NCBI GenBank assembly: GCA_016720585.1
Contig: JADKKH010000001.1
Location: 930,001-994,000 of the forward strand
Reading direction: 5' to 3'
DNA from: Chitinophagaceae bacterium
Lineage (GTDB): Bacteria > Bacteroidota > Bacteroidia > Chitinophagales > Chitinophagaceae
Length of the DNA stretch: 64,000 bases
The position numbers were made by a program, and so were the translations under genes. Position 1 is the stretch's first letter. Each line of letters starts with the position of its first letter. Shown here piece by piece: positions 34,667-43,964 of this stretch. Below the pieces are notes generated by a model that worked only from the letters and a program-made list of their open reading frames with translations, made no database searches and was not told the origin of the DNA.

Positions 34667-35482
34667 TTAGTTGCCTTTGTAATAAGTGCTTTTTATTCCA
34701 GGTATCAGTTCAGATAGTTTGTTGATCCTGGTTTCATCAGAGGGATGAGTGGATAAGAATTCAGGCCATTTTCCGCCTTTGTTATGTGCTGCCATGCGCC
34801 GCCAGAAGGGGATAGCTTCTTCGGGGTTGTAACCCGCCATGCTCATAAATATCAAACCAAGTTTGTCTGCTTCACTTTCCTGCATACGGCTGTTGGGTAA
34901 TTCCAATGCCAACTTTGTACCCACAATATATAATCCTAAAAAAATAAGTTGTGTTTGCTGTTTCTTTTCTTTTAAGGCTTCTTCCAAAACCAATCCTCCC
35001 AGGCCAATCAGCAGCGCTTCGCTCATCCGTTCATTTCCATGACGGGCAATGGCATGGGCAATTTCATGTCCCATGACTACAGCCAGGGCTGTTTCGTTCT
35101 GGGTTACGGGTAGCAAGCCGGTATAAACAACGACTTTGCCTCCGGGCATACACCAGGCGTTGATTATATTTTCATTAATGGTGTTATATTCCCATCTAAA
35201 ATTTTTGATTTCTTTGCTCATATTATTTTGCGTCATATAGGATTCAACAGCCAGTTGAATCCTGGTCCCCACCCGGGTTACCATTTGTGCTCGCGCATCA
35301 TACTGTGAAAGGGTGGGGCTGGCTTTTACGACTGAATCATATTGTGTAAAAGCCATTTCTTTGATCATAAAATCGGGAACAAGATTTAATTGTTTACGGC
35401 CGGTAACCGGAACGGTTTTGCAGGAGGCAAAAATTAGCACCACAGATATGCAGAATGAACAGAGGGGAATTATTTTTTTCAT
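34667..35482 (-). CDS. M48 family metalloprotease, lipoprotein
   Basis: Periplasmic zinc protease of the BepA/LoiP (M48 Ste24-like) type, which in other bacteria does quality control of outer-membrane proteins. The 271-residue protein has a lipobox at the end of the signal sequence (VVLIFASCKTVP), the zinc motif MGHEIAHAIARHGNERM and the third ligand region MQESEADKLGL. No TPR domain is attached. A copy of the ATCC-N10-GGAT motif lies at 35530-35547, about 50 bases upstream. Confidence 0.9.
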   Translation of the reverse strand: MKKIIPLCSFCISVVLIFASCKTVPVTGRKQLNLVPDFMIKEMAFTQYDSVVKASPTLSQYDARAQMVTRVGTRIQLAVESYMTQNNMSKEIKNFRWEYNTINENIINAWCMPGGKVVVYTGLLPVTQNETALAVVMGHEIAHAIARHGNERMSEALLIGLGGLVLEEALKEKKQQTQLIFLGLYIVGTKLALELPNSRMQESEADKLGLIFMSMAGYNPEEAIPFWRRMAAHNKGGKWPEFLSTHPSDETRINKLSELIPGIKSTYYKGN

Positions 35483-35529
35483 ACTGTAACTTTATTAGTT
35501 AAATCTATCTGTTATTGTCAGTCAATACT

Positions 35530-35555
35530 ATCCTGTAAAACAAGGATATTTTTTA
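35530..35555. repeat. ATCC-N10-GGAT motif copy upstream of the M48 gene
   Basis: ATCC, TGTAAAACAA, GGAT followed by ATTTTTT: the same layout as the first part of the 62-base direct repeats at 42386 and 43851 and of the copy at 48448. It lies in the 96-base spacer between two minus-strand genes. Confidence 0.5.
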
Positions 35556-35578
35556 GAATCACCTTCTGAATTGTGTGC

Positions 35579-37423
35579 CTAATCTTTAGTTATTTTAATA
35601 TTACTGATATAAAACTTATCATTTGCTTCTGAGTTGTAACTAAAAAATGACAGGGCATTGAATAAATGAGCTGCCGGAATTGCTTTTTCGTATTCTACAA
35701 TTTTTTTATTATCAATAAACACCTGTAACATTTCTTCTTTCTTTTTAATGGCTACAGTAACCTGGTTATTTTTTTTATTATTTGAAAAACCGGGGGCGGC
35801 ATACCATTGGGAGCCGTTTGAATAGCCCGGAGGCGACGGGAATTTTGTTTCAAGTGTTGCTTCACCGTCTTTGCCATCAAAACCGGGGCGTAGTTTCAGT
35901 TTCAGGAAGGATTCTGCGTTGCCGGGTGATGTTTCTTTTGATAGTTGTAAGGTTAATCCCTTGGCTCCCCAGGTAAAATTTTGAGAAGCAACTAAATCAT
36001 ATGTCAATGTAAAGTTTTGTGGTAAAGGTTTTTTTAGTTGATTCGGTGTTATCGTATTGCCCGTTATCAAAACCCAGTTGCCATTTAAACCATCCAATTT
36101 TTCAACAACACCTCCATCTAAACCATATTCGGAACGCCAGCCAACAGGTTTTTTGCCAATGGCATTTGTAGAAAAGTCTTCAAAGTAATGGATGCTTTTA
36201 TCTGTTTTATTTATTTTACTGGCTTCGGATGCTTCAGAGATTACCACTGTTTCTTTAAAAGTTGGTGAACGGAGTGGTTGATAGGGCTGTCCTTTTACTT
36301 TTTCAGGGGCAAAGAAAAAATTATAGACATATTCAAAATTGAAATTGTTGATGATGGCCTCATGCTGTTGTCTTTCTGTTGGCTCACCCGGGTAATATTC
36401 CCAGCTTATCAGTATCCATTGTGGTTTGTCTTTTTTGCAAAGCTCAGCCAATGCCGGGTCAATTTTATAAACGGGGTATCTATCTGAAGTTGTTTCAGGG
36501 TCTGTTAAATATTGACTGGTAAATATATCCCTGCCAAATGCCAAATCACTTAGTCCGGGCTGTGCGCTGGTCATGGCGGGTTCACCCAAACGGCTTTTAT
36601 ATTTTTCTTTGTTCTTTATTAAACCTGTGTTGTATCCCTCAATTTTTTCATCTAGGCGTTTTACCTCAACAGCTATCCTTTTTTGATCACCTTGTTCTGC
36701 TTCAGAAATTCTTTTCTTTTCTTTTTCGTAAAAAACCGGTATTGCCATTTCACATGCCTGTAAAAATTCGCCTTTGGTAATTTTTAGAAAAGGGGATTTA
36801 TTGTCTTTGCATAATAAAACATGCTCAACGCCACCGCCAAACCCCATATTTTTAATCCAGAAACTTATATAGGGCATAATGTTTGCCATTTTTGAGATAT
36901 CAAGTAGTTTTTTTATCTTCTCGTCATGCGCCTCTGTTTCTGCTGTGGGCATTGTAAAATAATATTGTGTGGGAGTGCAGATATCCCTGACTGGCCAATC
37001 ACCCGGAATATTATTAGCAAATACGCCCCACCATGAATGGCTGTTGGTAAAAGGTTCCAGCTTTCGGCTGCTGTTGTATTTGAGTTCAAAATAGGTTTTG
37101 GAATAGGCGCCGTAAATCTGCGGCTTGCCGGCCGTATGCTGATTATACAAACCCAGTTTTTCAGAAACGGATTTTTTAACATCACCTAATGCGCCTTTCG
37201 GTATATAGCTGGCCTGCATCCAGTTGGCAAAAGAATCGCAAATGGAAATCTGGTTTGCCGAATACACTTTGTTGTCAACCTTCATGCCCTCTTTTACGCC
37301 TTTAAACTTGTACACTTTCATCCAGCCAATCACACTGTCTTCAATGGATTGCCGCGGGATTTGTTGGGCAAATAGAGCTTCCGTAAAAAAAACGAAAAAT
37401 GCTAAGCTGAATAAATATTTCAT
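35579..37423 (-). CDS. Large secreted protein with C-terminal LamG-like domain, function unknown
   Basis: A 614-residue protein with signal peptide (YLFSLAFFVFFTEALFAQQ). Residues about 20-370 form an unrecognised domain that includes MQASYIPKGALGDVK, a Tyr-x-Pro-Lys-Gly motif also present in the 323-residue protein two genes upstream. Residues about 405-614 look like a concanavalin/LamG-type beta sandwich (HYFEDFSTNAIGKKPVGW, then FTLTYDLVASQNFTWGAKG), as in bacterial DUF1080-like or carbohydrate-binding domains. It is the last of four secreted genes on this strand; the spacing of 127 bases to the previous one is larger than in the rest of the group. Confidence 0.75.
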   Translation of the reverse strand: MKYLFSLAFFVFFTEALFAQQIPRQSIEDSVIGWMKVYKFKGVKEGMKVDNKVYSANQISICDSFANWMQASYIPKGALGDVKKSVSEKLGLYNQHTAGKPQIYGAYSKTYFELKYNSSRKLEPFTNSHSWWGVFANNIPGDWPVRDICTPTQYYFTMPTAETEAHDEKIKKLLDISKMANIMPYISFWIKNMGFGGGVEHVLLCKDNKSPFLKITKGEFLQACEMAIPVFYEKEKKRISEAEQGDQKRIAVEVKRLDEKIEGYNTGLIKNKEKYKSRLGEPAMTSAQPGLSDLAFGRDIFTSQYLTDPETTSDRYPVYKIDPALAELCKKDKPQWILISWEYYPGEPTERQQHEAIINNFNFEYVYNFFFAPEKVKGQPYQPLRSPTFKETVVISEASEASKINKTDKSIHYFEDFSTNAIGKKPVGWRSEYGLDGGVVEKLDGLNGNWVLITGNTITPNQLKKPLPQNFTLTYDLVASQNFTWGAKGLTLQLSKETSPGNAESFLKLKLRPGFDGKDGEATLETKFPSPPGYSNGSQWYAAPGFSNNKKNNQVTVAIKKKEEMLQVFIDNKKIVEYEKAIPAAHLFNALSFFSYNSEANDKFYISNIKITKD

Positions 37424-37550
37424 ATGTAGACGTTGTTATTTTTTATTAAAGGAATCCTGATATCAATCGGGAGTCCTGTCCTTCCATCTTTATTAGTGTT
37501 TGTGTCAGCATTATCATGGGTATTTCGTAATTATTTTTTGGTTTAATAAT

Positions 37551-38948
37551 TTATTTGGCTAATCCATATTTTGTGTAAATGCCAGAGCCCGGAGAATCTG
37601 CATTAAGCAGGTTTAATATTCTTGCACCTTTTATGCAAGACCAAAAGGCATGGTAGGTTCTTGCCCTGCTTTCAATCATTGAAAATTTAACCTGCCAATT
37701 GTTGGGCACAGTAAGTTTTCCGGATGATTTAACTTCGTTAAACTTTGCATTACCCACCATTCCATTAACTACCAATAATTTCCAGTTATAGGTATTCCCC
37801 GCACTAAAAATAAATTCTTCGTTTGACTGGTTCATATTCATGCCTGCATATTGTCCTGTATATGCATTATACATTTGCTGGATGCCGGTAAAATCGCTTG
37901 TCCACTTGCCTTTAAAATCACCTGAAGCAATGGCAAACTTGTTATAGTTGACCATTTGCACCAATGGGTTCATTAAGGAAGACTCGCTATCCCATTTTAT
38001 GGTTTCAGGGTCAAATTTATACTGCTGGATAAAAGTGTTTTTATCGGGGGCAACAAACTCCAGCCAGCCGGTTTGGCCCTGCCGGAAGAAAACAATAAAT
38101 ACTTTTTTGCCCGTTGCATTTTCAGTTGCATATCCCATGCCCAGGTAAGGCCTGTCGTAAGTGCTGATATAGCTTGTTCTATAGCTTTTGAGATTACTAT
38201 AGCGGGGTGCAACCAGAATATTCCAGGCTGCATTAGTCAGAACATCGGGGTCTGCCGGAAAAATTGTTCCTTCTTTTGGGAAGTGAATTAATACTTTAAG
38301 ATTTCCTTTTGTTACTTCCACCCAATTTTCCTGCACGGTACTTGTCCAGCCATCATCAAAGTTTGTGGTATTAAATGCGAAATCATCTTTTTTTGCTGCT
38401 GTTGTTTTTGGCTGAGGCTTAACTGAATTTGTTTCATATTTTAGTGGTGGATTATTACCCGCTATTTGTTTTTGCAATGTTATGGATTCTAAGAAAGTTG
38501 AAATTTCATTTTGAAATACATCAGTATTAGTCAGGATGACAATGTTTACCATTTTATCCAGGCTGGTAGAAGTTATTAATAAGGCAATGCCTTTATTTCC
38601 CTCATTTTCAAATGAAGCATAACCGCTTTCTGCTGTCCAGCCATTTTCTGTTGACGCGGGTTGCATTTCTGGTTTTGCAGAAACAGATACCATTCCCTTT
38701 ACTAATGTTTCCCATGCAAGGGAAAAATTTTCTTTTGTGTCTGTCTTTCCGGGAATGGCCTTGTATAATGTTATCAGACAATAGGTTCCTTTTGCCGGGT
38801 CTTCTTTAGTGAACTGAATGGCAGATTCTGTATTTTGCCTTTTCCATTCTTTGGGCGGCGTATAAGTTGTTATGTCAAAAGTTTGCTTTTGTGCATAAAT
38901 TGTTGCCACGGAAACACAGAAGACGCAGAGAAGGATAATATTTTTCAT
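37551..38948 (-). CDS. Secreted protein of unknown function
   Basis: A 465-residue protein with signal peptide (IILLCVFCVSVATIYAQ). The N-terminal part (about 20-150; TYTPPKEWKRQNTESAIQF, LITLYKAIPGKTDTKENF) has the pattern of PsbP/Mog1-like stress proteins, and the C-terminal part (about 340-465; FKGKWTSDFTGIQQMYNA, then EEFIFSAGNTYNWKLLV) resembles a lipocalin-like barrel. These are fold-level impressions, not family assignments. The gene lies 26 bases downstream of the 323-residue protein gene and is probably cotranscribed with it. Confidence 0.72.
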   Translation of the reverse strand: MKNIILLCVFCVSVATIYAQKQTFDITTYTPPKEWKRQNTESAIQFTKEDPAKGTYCLITLYKAIPGKTDTKENFSLAWETLVKGMVSVSAKPEMQPASTENGWTAESGYASFENEGNKGIALLITSTSLDKMVNIVILTNTDVFQNEISTFLESITLQKQIAGNNPPLKYETNSVKPQPKTTAAKKDDFAFNTTNFDDGWTSTVQENWVEVTKGNLKVLIHFPKEGTIFPADPDVLTNAAWNILVAPRYSNLKSYRTSYISTYDRPYLGMGYATENATGKKVFIVFFRQGQTGWLEFVAPDKNTFIQQYKFDPETIKWDSESSLMNPLVQMVNYNKFAIASGDFKGKWTSDFTGIQQMYNAYTGQYAGMNMNQSNEEFIFSAGNTYNWKLLVVNGMVGNAKFNEVKSSGKLTVPNNWQVKFSMIESRARTYHAFWSCIKGARILNLLNADSPGSGIYTKYGLAK

Positions 38949-38974
38949 ATTAATAGGGTTGAATAATTAAAATT

Positions 38975-39946
38975 TTATTTCCCCAGCATATTTTTCAGTG
39001 TGGAAAAATCAACTGCTTTTATTATGGCTTCCATATTGGTATCAAATACAGCACCATCTTTTGATATTTTATATACCACGGTAAAAAATTGCGGCGATGA
39101 TTTAGGTAATTTTTTATGATAGTAATCTAAATTTGGCTTAATAGCAATAAATGAACCTTTTGTACCCTCGTCTACAAATCTTTCAAACCGTTCTTCGTCA
39201 TTCCACATGCAAACTGCTGTTTTTTCTAATTCGGTTTCAGATTTTGTTAAGAAATCACTTATATTTTTATAATATTTATCGAGATAAACTTTACTTCCGG
39301 GGTTCTCTTTAAGTGACTTGTCTAATCTATTTTTTTGTATCACTAAATATTCTTTGCGGGTAAGATATGAAAAAGGGAGTGTGTCATTATAAGTGATCAG
39401 CCAGCGGTATTCGTATAACGGTTCGTCGTAAGCTTTTTCTTCACCCATAAAATAAAAGCCCTCTTTTTTTTCCGGTCTTTTTGTCAACTTTAAATACCCC
39501 CTGAAATCGTCACCCATGTCTGCTGCATAAAGGGCATTCAACCAGTAACTCGCATTAGCAATAATATTTACTGTAGTGGGCGTAGCATGATCAACATAAT
39601 ATTTTGATTTATCTGCACTCTGCTGGTCGCATAGATACCTGAGTATATACATTGAATAATAATAGGGGTCGGCAATCCAGGATTGATTTGTAGCTAAGCT
39701 TTTACCAAATGTTGTGCCATATAAAACCTGGCATCCCTTTGGGCTGTAGCCGGTGTTTACCATGTTGTGGATTTTAGCAAGCACTGCTTTTTCTTTAGCT
39801 AAATCTGCTGCACTGACATTAACAATAGAGCCTTTCAAGCCGGCTTTCCAGGTTCCTGGTTTCTGTGCCAGTAATTCTTTACTGCAATCCTGTGCTGATG
39901 CTGCAACTGAAAAAATATTGAGAGAAAATAATAGTATGTATTTCAT
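38975..39946 (-). CDS. Secreted protein of unknown function with Y-x-PKG motif
   Basis: A 323-residue protein with signal peptide (ILLFSLNIFSVAASAQDC). It contains MVNTGYSPKGCQVLYG and YYYSMYILRYLCDQQ and a C-terminal FFTVVYKISKDGAVFD; the region around Y-x-PKG is similar to the N-terminal domain of the 614-residue protein of this group. No enzyme motif is visible. Only 12 bases separate it from the upstream TPR gene, which indicates one transcript. Confidence 0.72.
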   Translation of the reverse strand: MKYILLFSLNIFSVAASAQDCSKELLAQKPGTWKAGLKGSIVNVSAADLAKEKAVLAKIHNMVNTGYSPKGCQVLYGTTFGKSLATNQSWIADPYYYSMYILRYLCDQQSADKSKYYVDHATPTTVNIIANASYWLNALYAADMGDDFRGYLKLTKRPEKKEGFYFMGEEKAYDEPLYEYRWLITYNDTLPFSYLTRKEYLVIQKNRLDKSLKENPGSKVYLDKYYKNISDFLTKSETELEKTAVCMWNDEERFERFVDEGTKGSFIAIKPNLDYYHKKLPKSSPQFFTVVYKISKDGAVFDTNMEAIIKAVDFSTLKNMLGK

Positions 39947-39958
39947 TAATTCAGTTTA

Positions 39959-42340
39959 TTAATTGAATAATCCTTTTACAGGTGTAAATGTTCCCGGCGC
40001 CTGAAGTCCGCTACTCAGGCTTGGTTGCAAACCGTTCTCTCTCAGATCCTCTATATTATCCCCGGCCTCCCGCATGCCTTTCTCAAAAAGTTCTTTTTGT
40101 ATTTGTTTTGTGCTTTTTACATTTTTGCAATCTGTACTCATCATTTTTTTAAGCAGTTCCTGGGCCAGTTTACTTTTTTGGCGCTTTCTAATCTGTTCTT
40201 CCATTGCTTTTTCAATTTCTCTTTTATATTCTTCCGATTTTGCGTATGCAATTTTCATCTTAAGAATATCCTTAAACCAGTCCGTTAGTCTTTGTTCTTC
40301 CGCTTTATATTTTTCTATTTTCTTCTTTTGATATTCCCTGAACCAATCAGATTGAGCCTGTTCCTGTGCTTCCTTGTTTCTGGCTTCTTCCAGCACTTTC
40401 AGAATATCATCAGCAACACTTTCTGCCGCTCCATCCGGGGAGGTAATTCCCAGTTTGAAATCAATACTTCTTCTTTCATTATACTTTTTAAGTATTTGTA
40501 CCAATTTTGCACCCGCAGAAAGTTCCGGTTCGGTAATACCCGGAGTCATACTGCCGTTAGCAGATTTGAAAAATGGATCCGGACCCGGTTCTGCAATGGA
40601 AGTATGATCTGCTCCATAGGCTGTTGTATGATTGGGAACGGGATTCTCGGTTGCTTTTTTAATTGCATATTTATTATCATCAAAATTTTGCGAAGACTTG
40701 CTGAGTTCCTGCCAATCATTCCCGGTTGGTATGCTTAAAACAGAAGGGCAAGAAAAATTGGGAATTTCCGGCGGAGCAATATATGTTGCAGCTGTACTAT
40801 TTTGACTGACGCAGGATTTTTCAATGGCATATTGTTCTTCAATCGCATGATAGCATATATCTTTAATAAAGGCCGTCCATGTAATACATTGTGTCATTAC
40901 CGTATTTTTGGGATTGCCGGCTATATACCAGGTCCAGGTGCAAAAAATATTTAACCATTCCCGGCTCTCTTCTATTTTTTCTGCATAAAATTTTCGGATG
41001 ATTGGATTTGCAAATTCAAGAAATGCATTATTCTTTCTGTCGTGATCAGGGCATTTATCATTATCGCCAATTTTCGTCATCTCCATATGCTTCTTATTAA
41101 TCATCTCCAGCATAGCGCTGCTTTCCTTTTGATAATCTTCAGCCCATTTTGCCAGGTACGTTGCTAATGCGATTTGTACAATCACTGCCGGCTTACTCAT
41201 CATGCTCAAACCTTTCATTGATTCTTTCATCATGGTTTTGGCAAATTCTGTTTCGCCTTTTTCCATCAGGGCATCCACTTCTGCATTGCTTGCTTCTGTC
41301 AATGCTTCTATTTTGGCAGTAAGCTCTTCAAACATTTTTGTATAGCCATTTTTTATTTTAATATTACTTTCAAAAGCTGAAACATTATCTGCCAGTGCCG
41401 GAATTTTTATCCAATCTTTTGGAAAATATTCATAAACTGTTATGCATCGTTTTAGTTTTTCAAAATTTGCTTTGGCAGATGCACTTTGCCCATTATTGTT
41501 TTTTACCAGCTTTTCTGTAAATGGATCAACTGAGTTTTCCATGGCCTCTGTATAATCTTCAGCTGCTTTAACCGGGTTTCCGGTTGTTTCTTCTATCACG
41601 CCTTCTGTTTGTTTTGTTTCCGGATGATAGGGGTTAAGGCGGGTTGCAATCCTGATATTATTTTTGGCGCTGTCAATTTCACCAAGACCCAACCAGGCAT
41701 GGGCCAGGTTATTCATTACGGTACTGTTATCGGGAAAATCATTTCGTAGTTTTTGGAGTACAGGAAGAGCTTGTTCCGGGTAACCATATTGTGTAAGTAG
41801 AGAAGCCATATTATTTTGCCAGTTGGCACTGGCGGGATCAGCCTGTACTGCTTTCATACTTAATGCCAGGGCTGCCTGGGGATGTCCCTGCATCATACTT
41901 AGAATGGCTGCGCCGCCTAAATCAGAGGCTTTTGTGGATTGTGCTATCACCTTTTTTACAATAGCCATTTCAGCCGCATTTCCTTTTGTCAGTATTTTAT
42001 TATACAGGTTACCCGCATAGCTGCTCATGTCTGCCGGTAATAATTTTTTCTTTGGAATAGCATTTATTCTGGCTATATCTTTTTTGGGAACAAGTTGTTT
42101 GTTACTGGTAAATTCAGGGTACTCGGCGGTCTTGTTCGCCTGACCTGTAACATCCGTAGTTGCATCCTTCATGATCTTCCGCATAGCGGCTTTTTCTTCC
42201 TCTGTCATTCCTTTCATAGCATCTTCCATCATTTTATCCATTTCGGATTGGGTAGGAGATTTTTCGGCCGGTTTTTTACCAGGTTGAGAAAAAGCCGGCA
42301 CTAATGATAACAGCAACAGAAATATGAAAACTAGTCTCAT
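39959..42340 (-). CDS. Large secreted TPR protein, function unknown
   Basis: A 793-residue protein with signal peptide (RLVFIFLLLLSLVPAFSQ). An acidic helical segment follows (EMDKMMEDAMKGMTEEEKAA), then at least three tetratricopeptide-like repeats (about residues 150-270; AALALSMKAVQADPASANW and MNNLAHAWLGLGEIDSAKNN), a middle part with several cysteines, and a long charged coiled coil (about 660-750, rich in Lys, Glu and Gln). The first ATG, at 42340, is used; an upstream TTG at 42358 is in frame. It heads a four-gene secreted group and lies 45 bases from one end of a 62-base direct repeat. Confidence 0.75.
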   Translation of the reverse strand: MRLVFIFLLLLSLVPAFSQPGKKPAEKSPTQSEMDKMMEDAMKGMTEEEKAAMRKIMKDATTDVTGQANKTAEYPEFTSNKQLVPKKDIARINAIPKKKLLPADMSSYAGNLYNKILTKGNAAEMAIVKKVIAQSTKASDLGGAAILSMMQGHPQAALALSMKAVQADPASANWQNNMASLLTQYGYPEQALPVLQKLRNDFPDNSTVMNNLAHAWLGLGEIDSAKNNIRIATRLNPYHPETKQTEGVIEETTGNPVKAAEDYTEAMENSVDPFTEKLVKNNNGQSASAKANFEKLKRCITVYEYFPKDWIKIPALADNVSAFESNIKIKNGYTKMFEELTAKIEALTEASNAEVDALMEKGETEFAKTMMKESMKGLSMMSKPAVIVQIALATYLAKWAEDYQKESSAMLEMINKKHMEMTKIGDNDKCPDHDRKNNAFLEFANPIIRKFYAEKIEESREWLNIFCTWTWYIAGNPKNTVMTQCITWTAFIKDICYHAIEEQYAIEKSCVSQNSTAATYIAPPEIPNFSCPSVLSIPTGNDWQELSKSSQNFDDNKYAIKKATENPVPNHTTAYGADHTSIAEPGPDPFFKSANGSMTPGITEPELSAGAKLVQILKKYNERRSIDFKLGITSPDGAAESVADDILKVLEEARNKEAQEQAQSDWFREYQKKKIEKYKAEEQRLTDWFKDILKMKIAYAKSEEYKREIEKAMEEQIRKRQKSKLAQELLKKMMSTDCKNVKSTKQIQKELFEKGMREAGDNIEDLRENGLQPSLSSGLQAPGTFTPVKGLFN

Positions 42341-42385
42341 AGTAAAATATTTTTCCAAAGGTGAGAAAATAGTAAATTACGGTTT

Positions 42386-42447
42386 ATCCCTGAAAAACAG
42401 GATGTTTTGGAAAACACGGAAAATCATGGAAAAAGGGGAGAAGCTTT
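42386..42447. repeat. 62-base direct repeat, left copy
   Basis: Starts with ATCCCTGAAAAACAGGAT and ends AAAATCATGGAAAAAGGGGA then GAAGCTTT. It aligns without gaps to 43851-43912; the last 27 bases differ at one position and the first 23 at three. It lies just upstream of the minus-strand TPR gene. Its GGGAGAAG also pairs with CTTCTCCC at about 42493-42500, and read on the minus strand this looks like a long-loop terminator for the lipoprotein gene. The remainder of the 365-base spacer shows no gene. Confidence 0.75.
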
Positions 42448-42705
42448 GAAGGGCTTTTGATAAAGAAACTCTGCTAGTCAAAGTAAAAACCAAAACTTCT
42501 CCCGTTTTACTAATGAAGGACGGGGATTGTTGATCATATTGATACTGCCTTTGTAATTTTTAGATGAAAAGAGTAGACATTTCCCCCCAATCAATAATCT
42601 GTCAAATGTTATTTCGCCAAATTTTAAATTCTGGTAGAAACAGGCACTTGTTGAAAACTATATGTAAAAAGCCCGTAACTATTTTCTTAAAAGTAAATTT
42701 TTGTT

Positions 42706-43740
42706 TTACTTCACAAAAACAGATTTTACTTCGCTTGCTACGGGGCTTACAGATAAGGCCGCTGCTGTGCCATTTATCCACAACTTGCCTCCGCTGTTAC
42801 CAACAGCATTACGTGCAGTGCCTGTAACATACACATCCGTACCGGAAACAAAAACTGAACTTGCACTGCTTCTTAAAGAACCTATAACAGTGGCTGTACC
42901 ATTTTTCCATAGTTTAGCTACAGATTCACTAGTGGCAGCATCTGCTTCATCCCCGGCTACATACACATCTGAACCAACTACAAAAACTGAATTGCCGTGT
43001 GCATATCTTGATCCATCAGTTAACGTAGTTGCAATACCGTTTTTCCAAATTTTGGCGACACTCCTGCCACTACCCGGGCTAGCTTCATAGCCTGCTACAA
43101 ATACATCAGTACCTGATACAAAAACTGACAAAGCTTCTGCATTCCTGGACCCATCTGTAAGCGAAGTTGCTACACCATTTTTCCATAGTTTAGCAGACCA
43201 GATACCGGTAGCATTAAATTGGGTACCGGCTACATACACATCTGAGCCTGAAACAAAAATCGAACGTCCTGTTGCACCAATAGTGCCATCAGTCAGCGCA
43301 GTAGCTGTTCCATTTTTCCATACTTTGGCTACCTGATTACCACTACTACCTATTTCGAATCCGGTCGCATAAACATTAACCCCCACTGCATATACTGAAT
43401 ATAATATAGCATCCAGAGTGCCATCAGTCAGTGCAGTAGCCGTTCCATTTTTCCATATTTTTGCTACTTCACTACCACTATTATTCTGTTCGTAGCCGGC
43501 TACATATACATCGGAGCCGGAAACAAAAACTGAATTTCCGGAAGCATTAGAAGTGCCATCGGTTAAGGTAGTGGCCACACTGTCTTTCCAAACAGTTGCT
43601 ACATCTCTGCCAATATATTGACTGCCTGCAGCGTAAACAATTTTAGGGCCTACCGGCGCCTTTACCTCATTTTTATTGCAGTTTGTAAAGAAAAACGATA
43701 TCATTACGGATAAAGCAATTGATAGAATGATTTTGTTCAT
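42706..43740 (-). CDS. Lipoprotein with seven propeller-like repeats
   Basis: A 344-residue lipoprotein (lipobox FFFTNCNKN). After a short linker the whole protein consists of seven repeats of about 43-46 residues, each with a pattern like AKIWKNGTATALTDG, then SVFVSGSDVYVAG. Seven similar beta-rich units fit a seven-bladed beta-propeller, such as those used for binding or scaffolding at the cell surface. The repeats are close in DNA sequence, indicating recent duplication or gene conversion. No catalytic residue is visible. The gene is bracketed by the 62-base direct repeats at 42386 and 43851. Confidence 0.8.
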   Translation of the reverse strand: MNKIILSIALSVMISFFFTNCNKNEVKAPVGPKIVYAAGSQYIGRDVATVWKDSVATTLTDGTSNASGNSVFVSGSDVYVAGYEQNNSGSEVAKIWKNGTATALTDGTLDAILYSVYAVGVNVYATGFEIGSSGNQVAKVWKNGTATALTDGTIGATGRSIFVSGSDVYVAGTQFNATGIWSAKLWKNGVATSLTDGSRNAEALSVFVSGTDVFVAGYEASPGSGRSVAKIWKNGIATTLTDGSRYAHGNSVFVVGSDVYVAGDEADAATSESVAKLWKNGTATVIGSLRSSASSVFVSGTDVYVTGTARNAVGNSGGKLWINGTAAALSVSPVASEVKSVFVK

Positions 43741-43850
43741 AAAATAATTTTAATGTTTTAAATAAATCGATTAATTCTTTTACACATATTCAGCTCACTT
43801 TTTAATTTCTTTTTGCACAACAAATATTGCTGATTAGGTAATAGTTGCCA

Positions 43851-43912
43851 ATCCCTCAAAAACGGGATATTTTCATAATCTTAAAAAATCATGGAAAAAG
43901 GGGAGTAGCTTT
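43851..43912. repeat. 62-base direct repeat, right copy
   Basis: Starts ATCCCTCAAAAACGGGAT and ends with AATCATGGAAAAAGGGGAG then TAGCTTT, parallel to the left copy at 42386-42447. It lies 52 bases before the start of the TPR histidine kinase gene and upstream of the divergent propeller lipoprotein gene, so it is well placed to act on either. Confidence 0.75.
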
Positions 43913-43964
43913 AGGCAGCTATGTGATTTATTTGCAAAACAGGTCTAAAGATTTATTGTATAAT

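Noticed and set aside
40025..40738. Several Phe/Leu-rich plus-strand open frames that look like membrane proteins
   Set aside because: They are antisense images of the Lys/Glu-rich coiled-coil part of the 793-residue TPR protein; AAG/GAA codons read backwards as Phe and Leu.
42448..42705. Transposase remnant in the spacer beside the direct repeats
   Set aside because: The short plus-strand frame here has no recognisable transposase motif, and no target-site duplication or terminal repeats other than the 62-base copies were found.
42776..42786. DnaA-box-like TTATCCACA
   Set aside because: A single copy inside the lipoprotein gene, without clustering or an AT-rich unwinding region, is not evidence for an origin.
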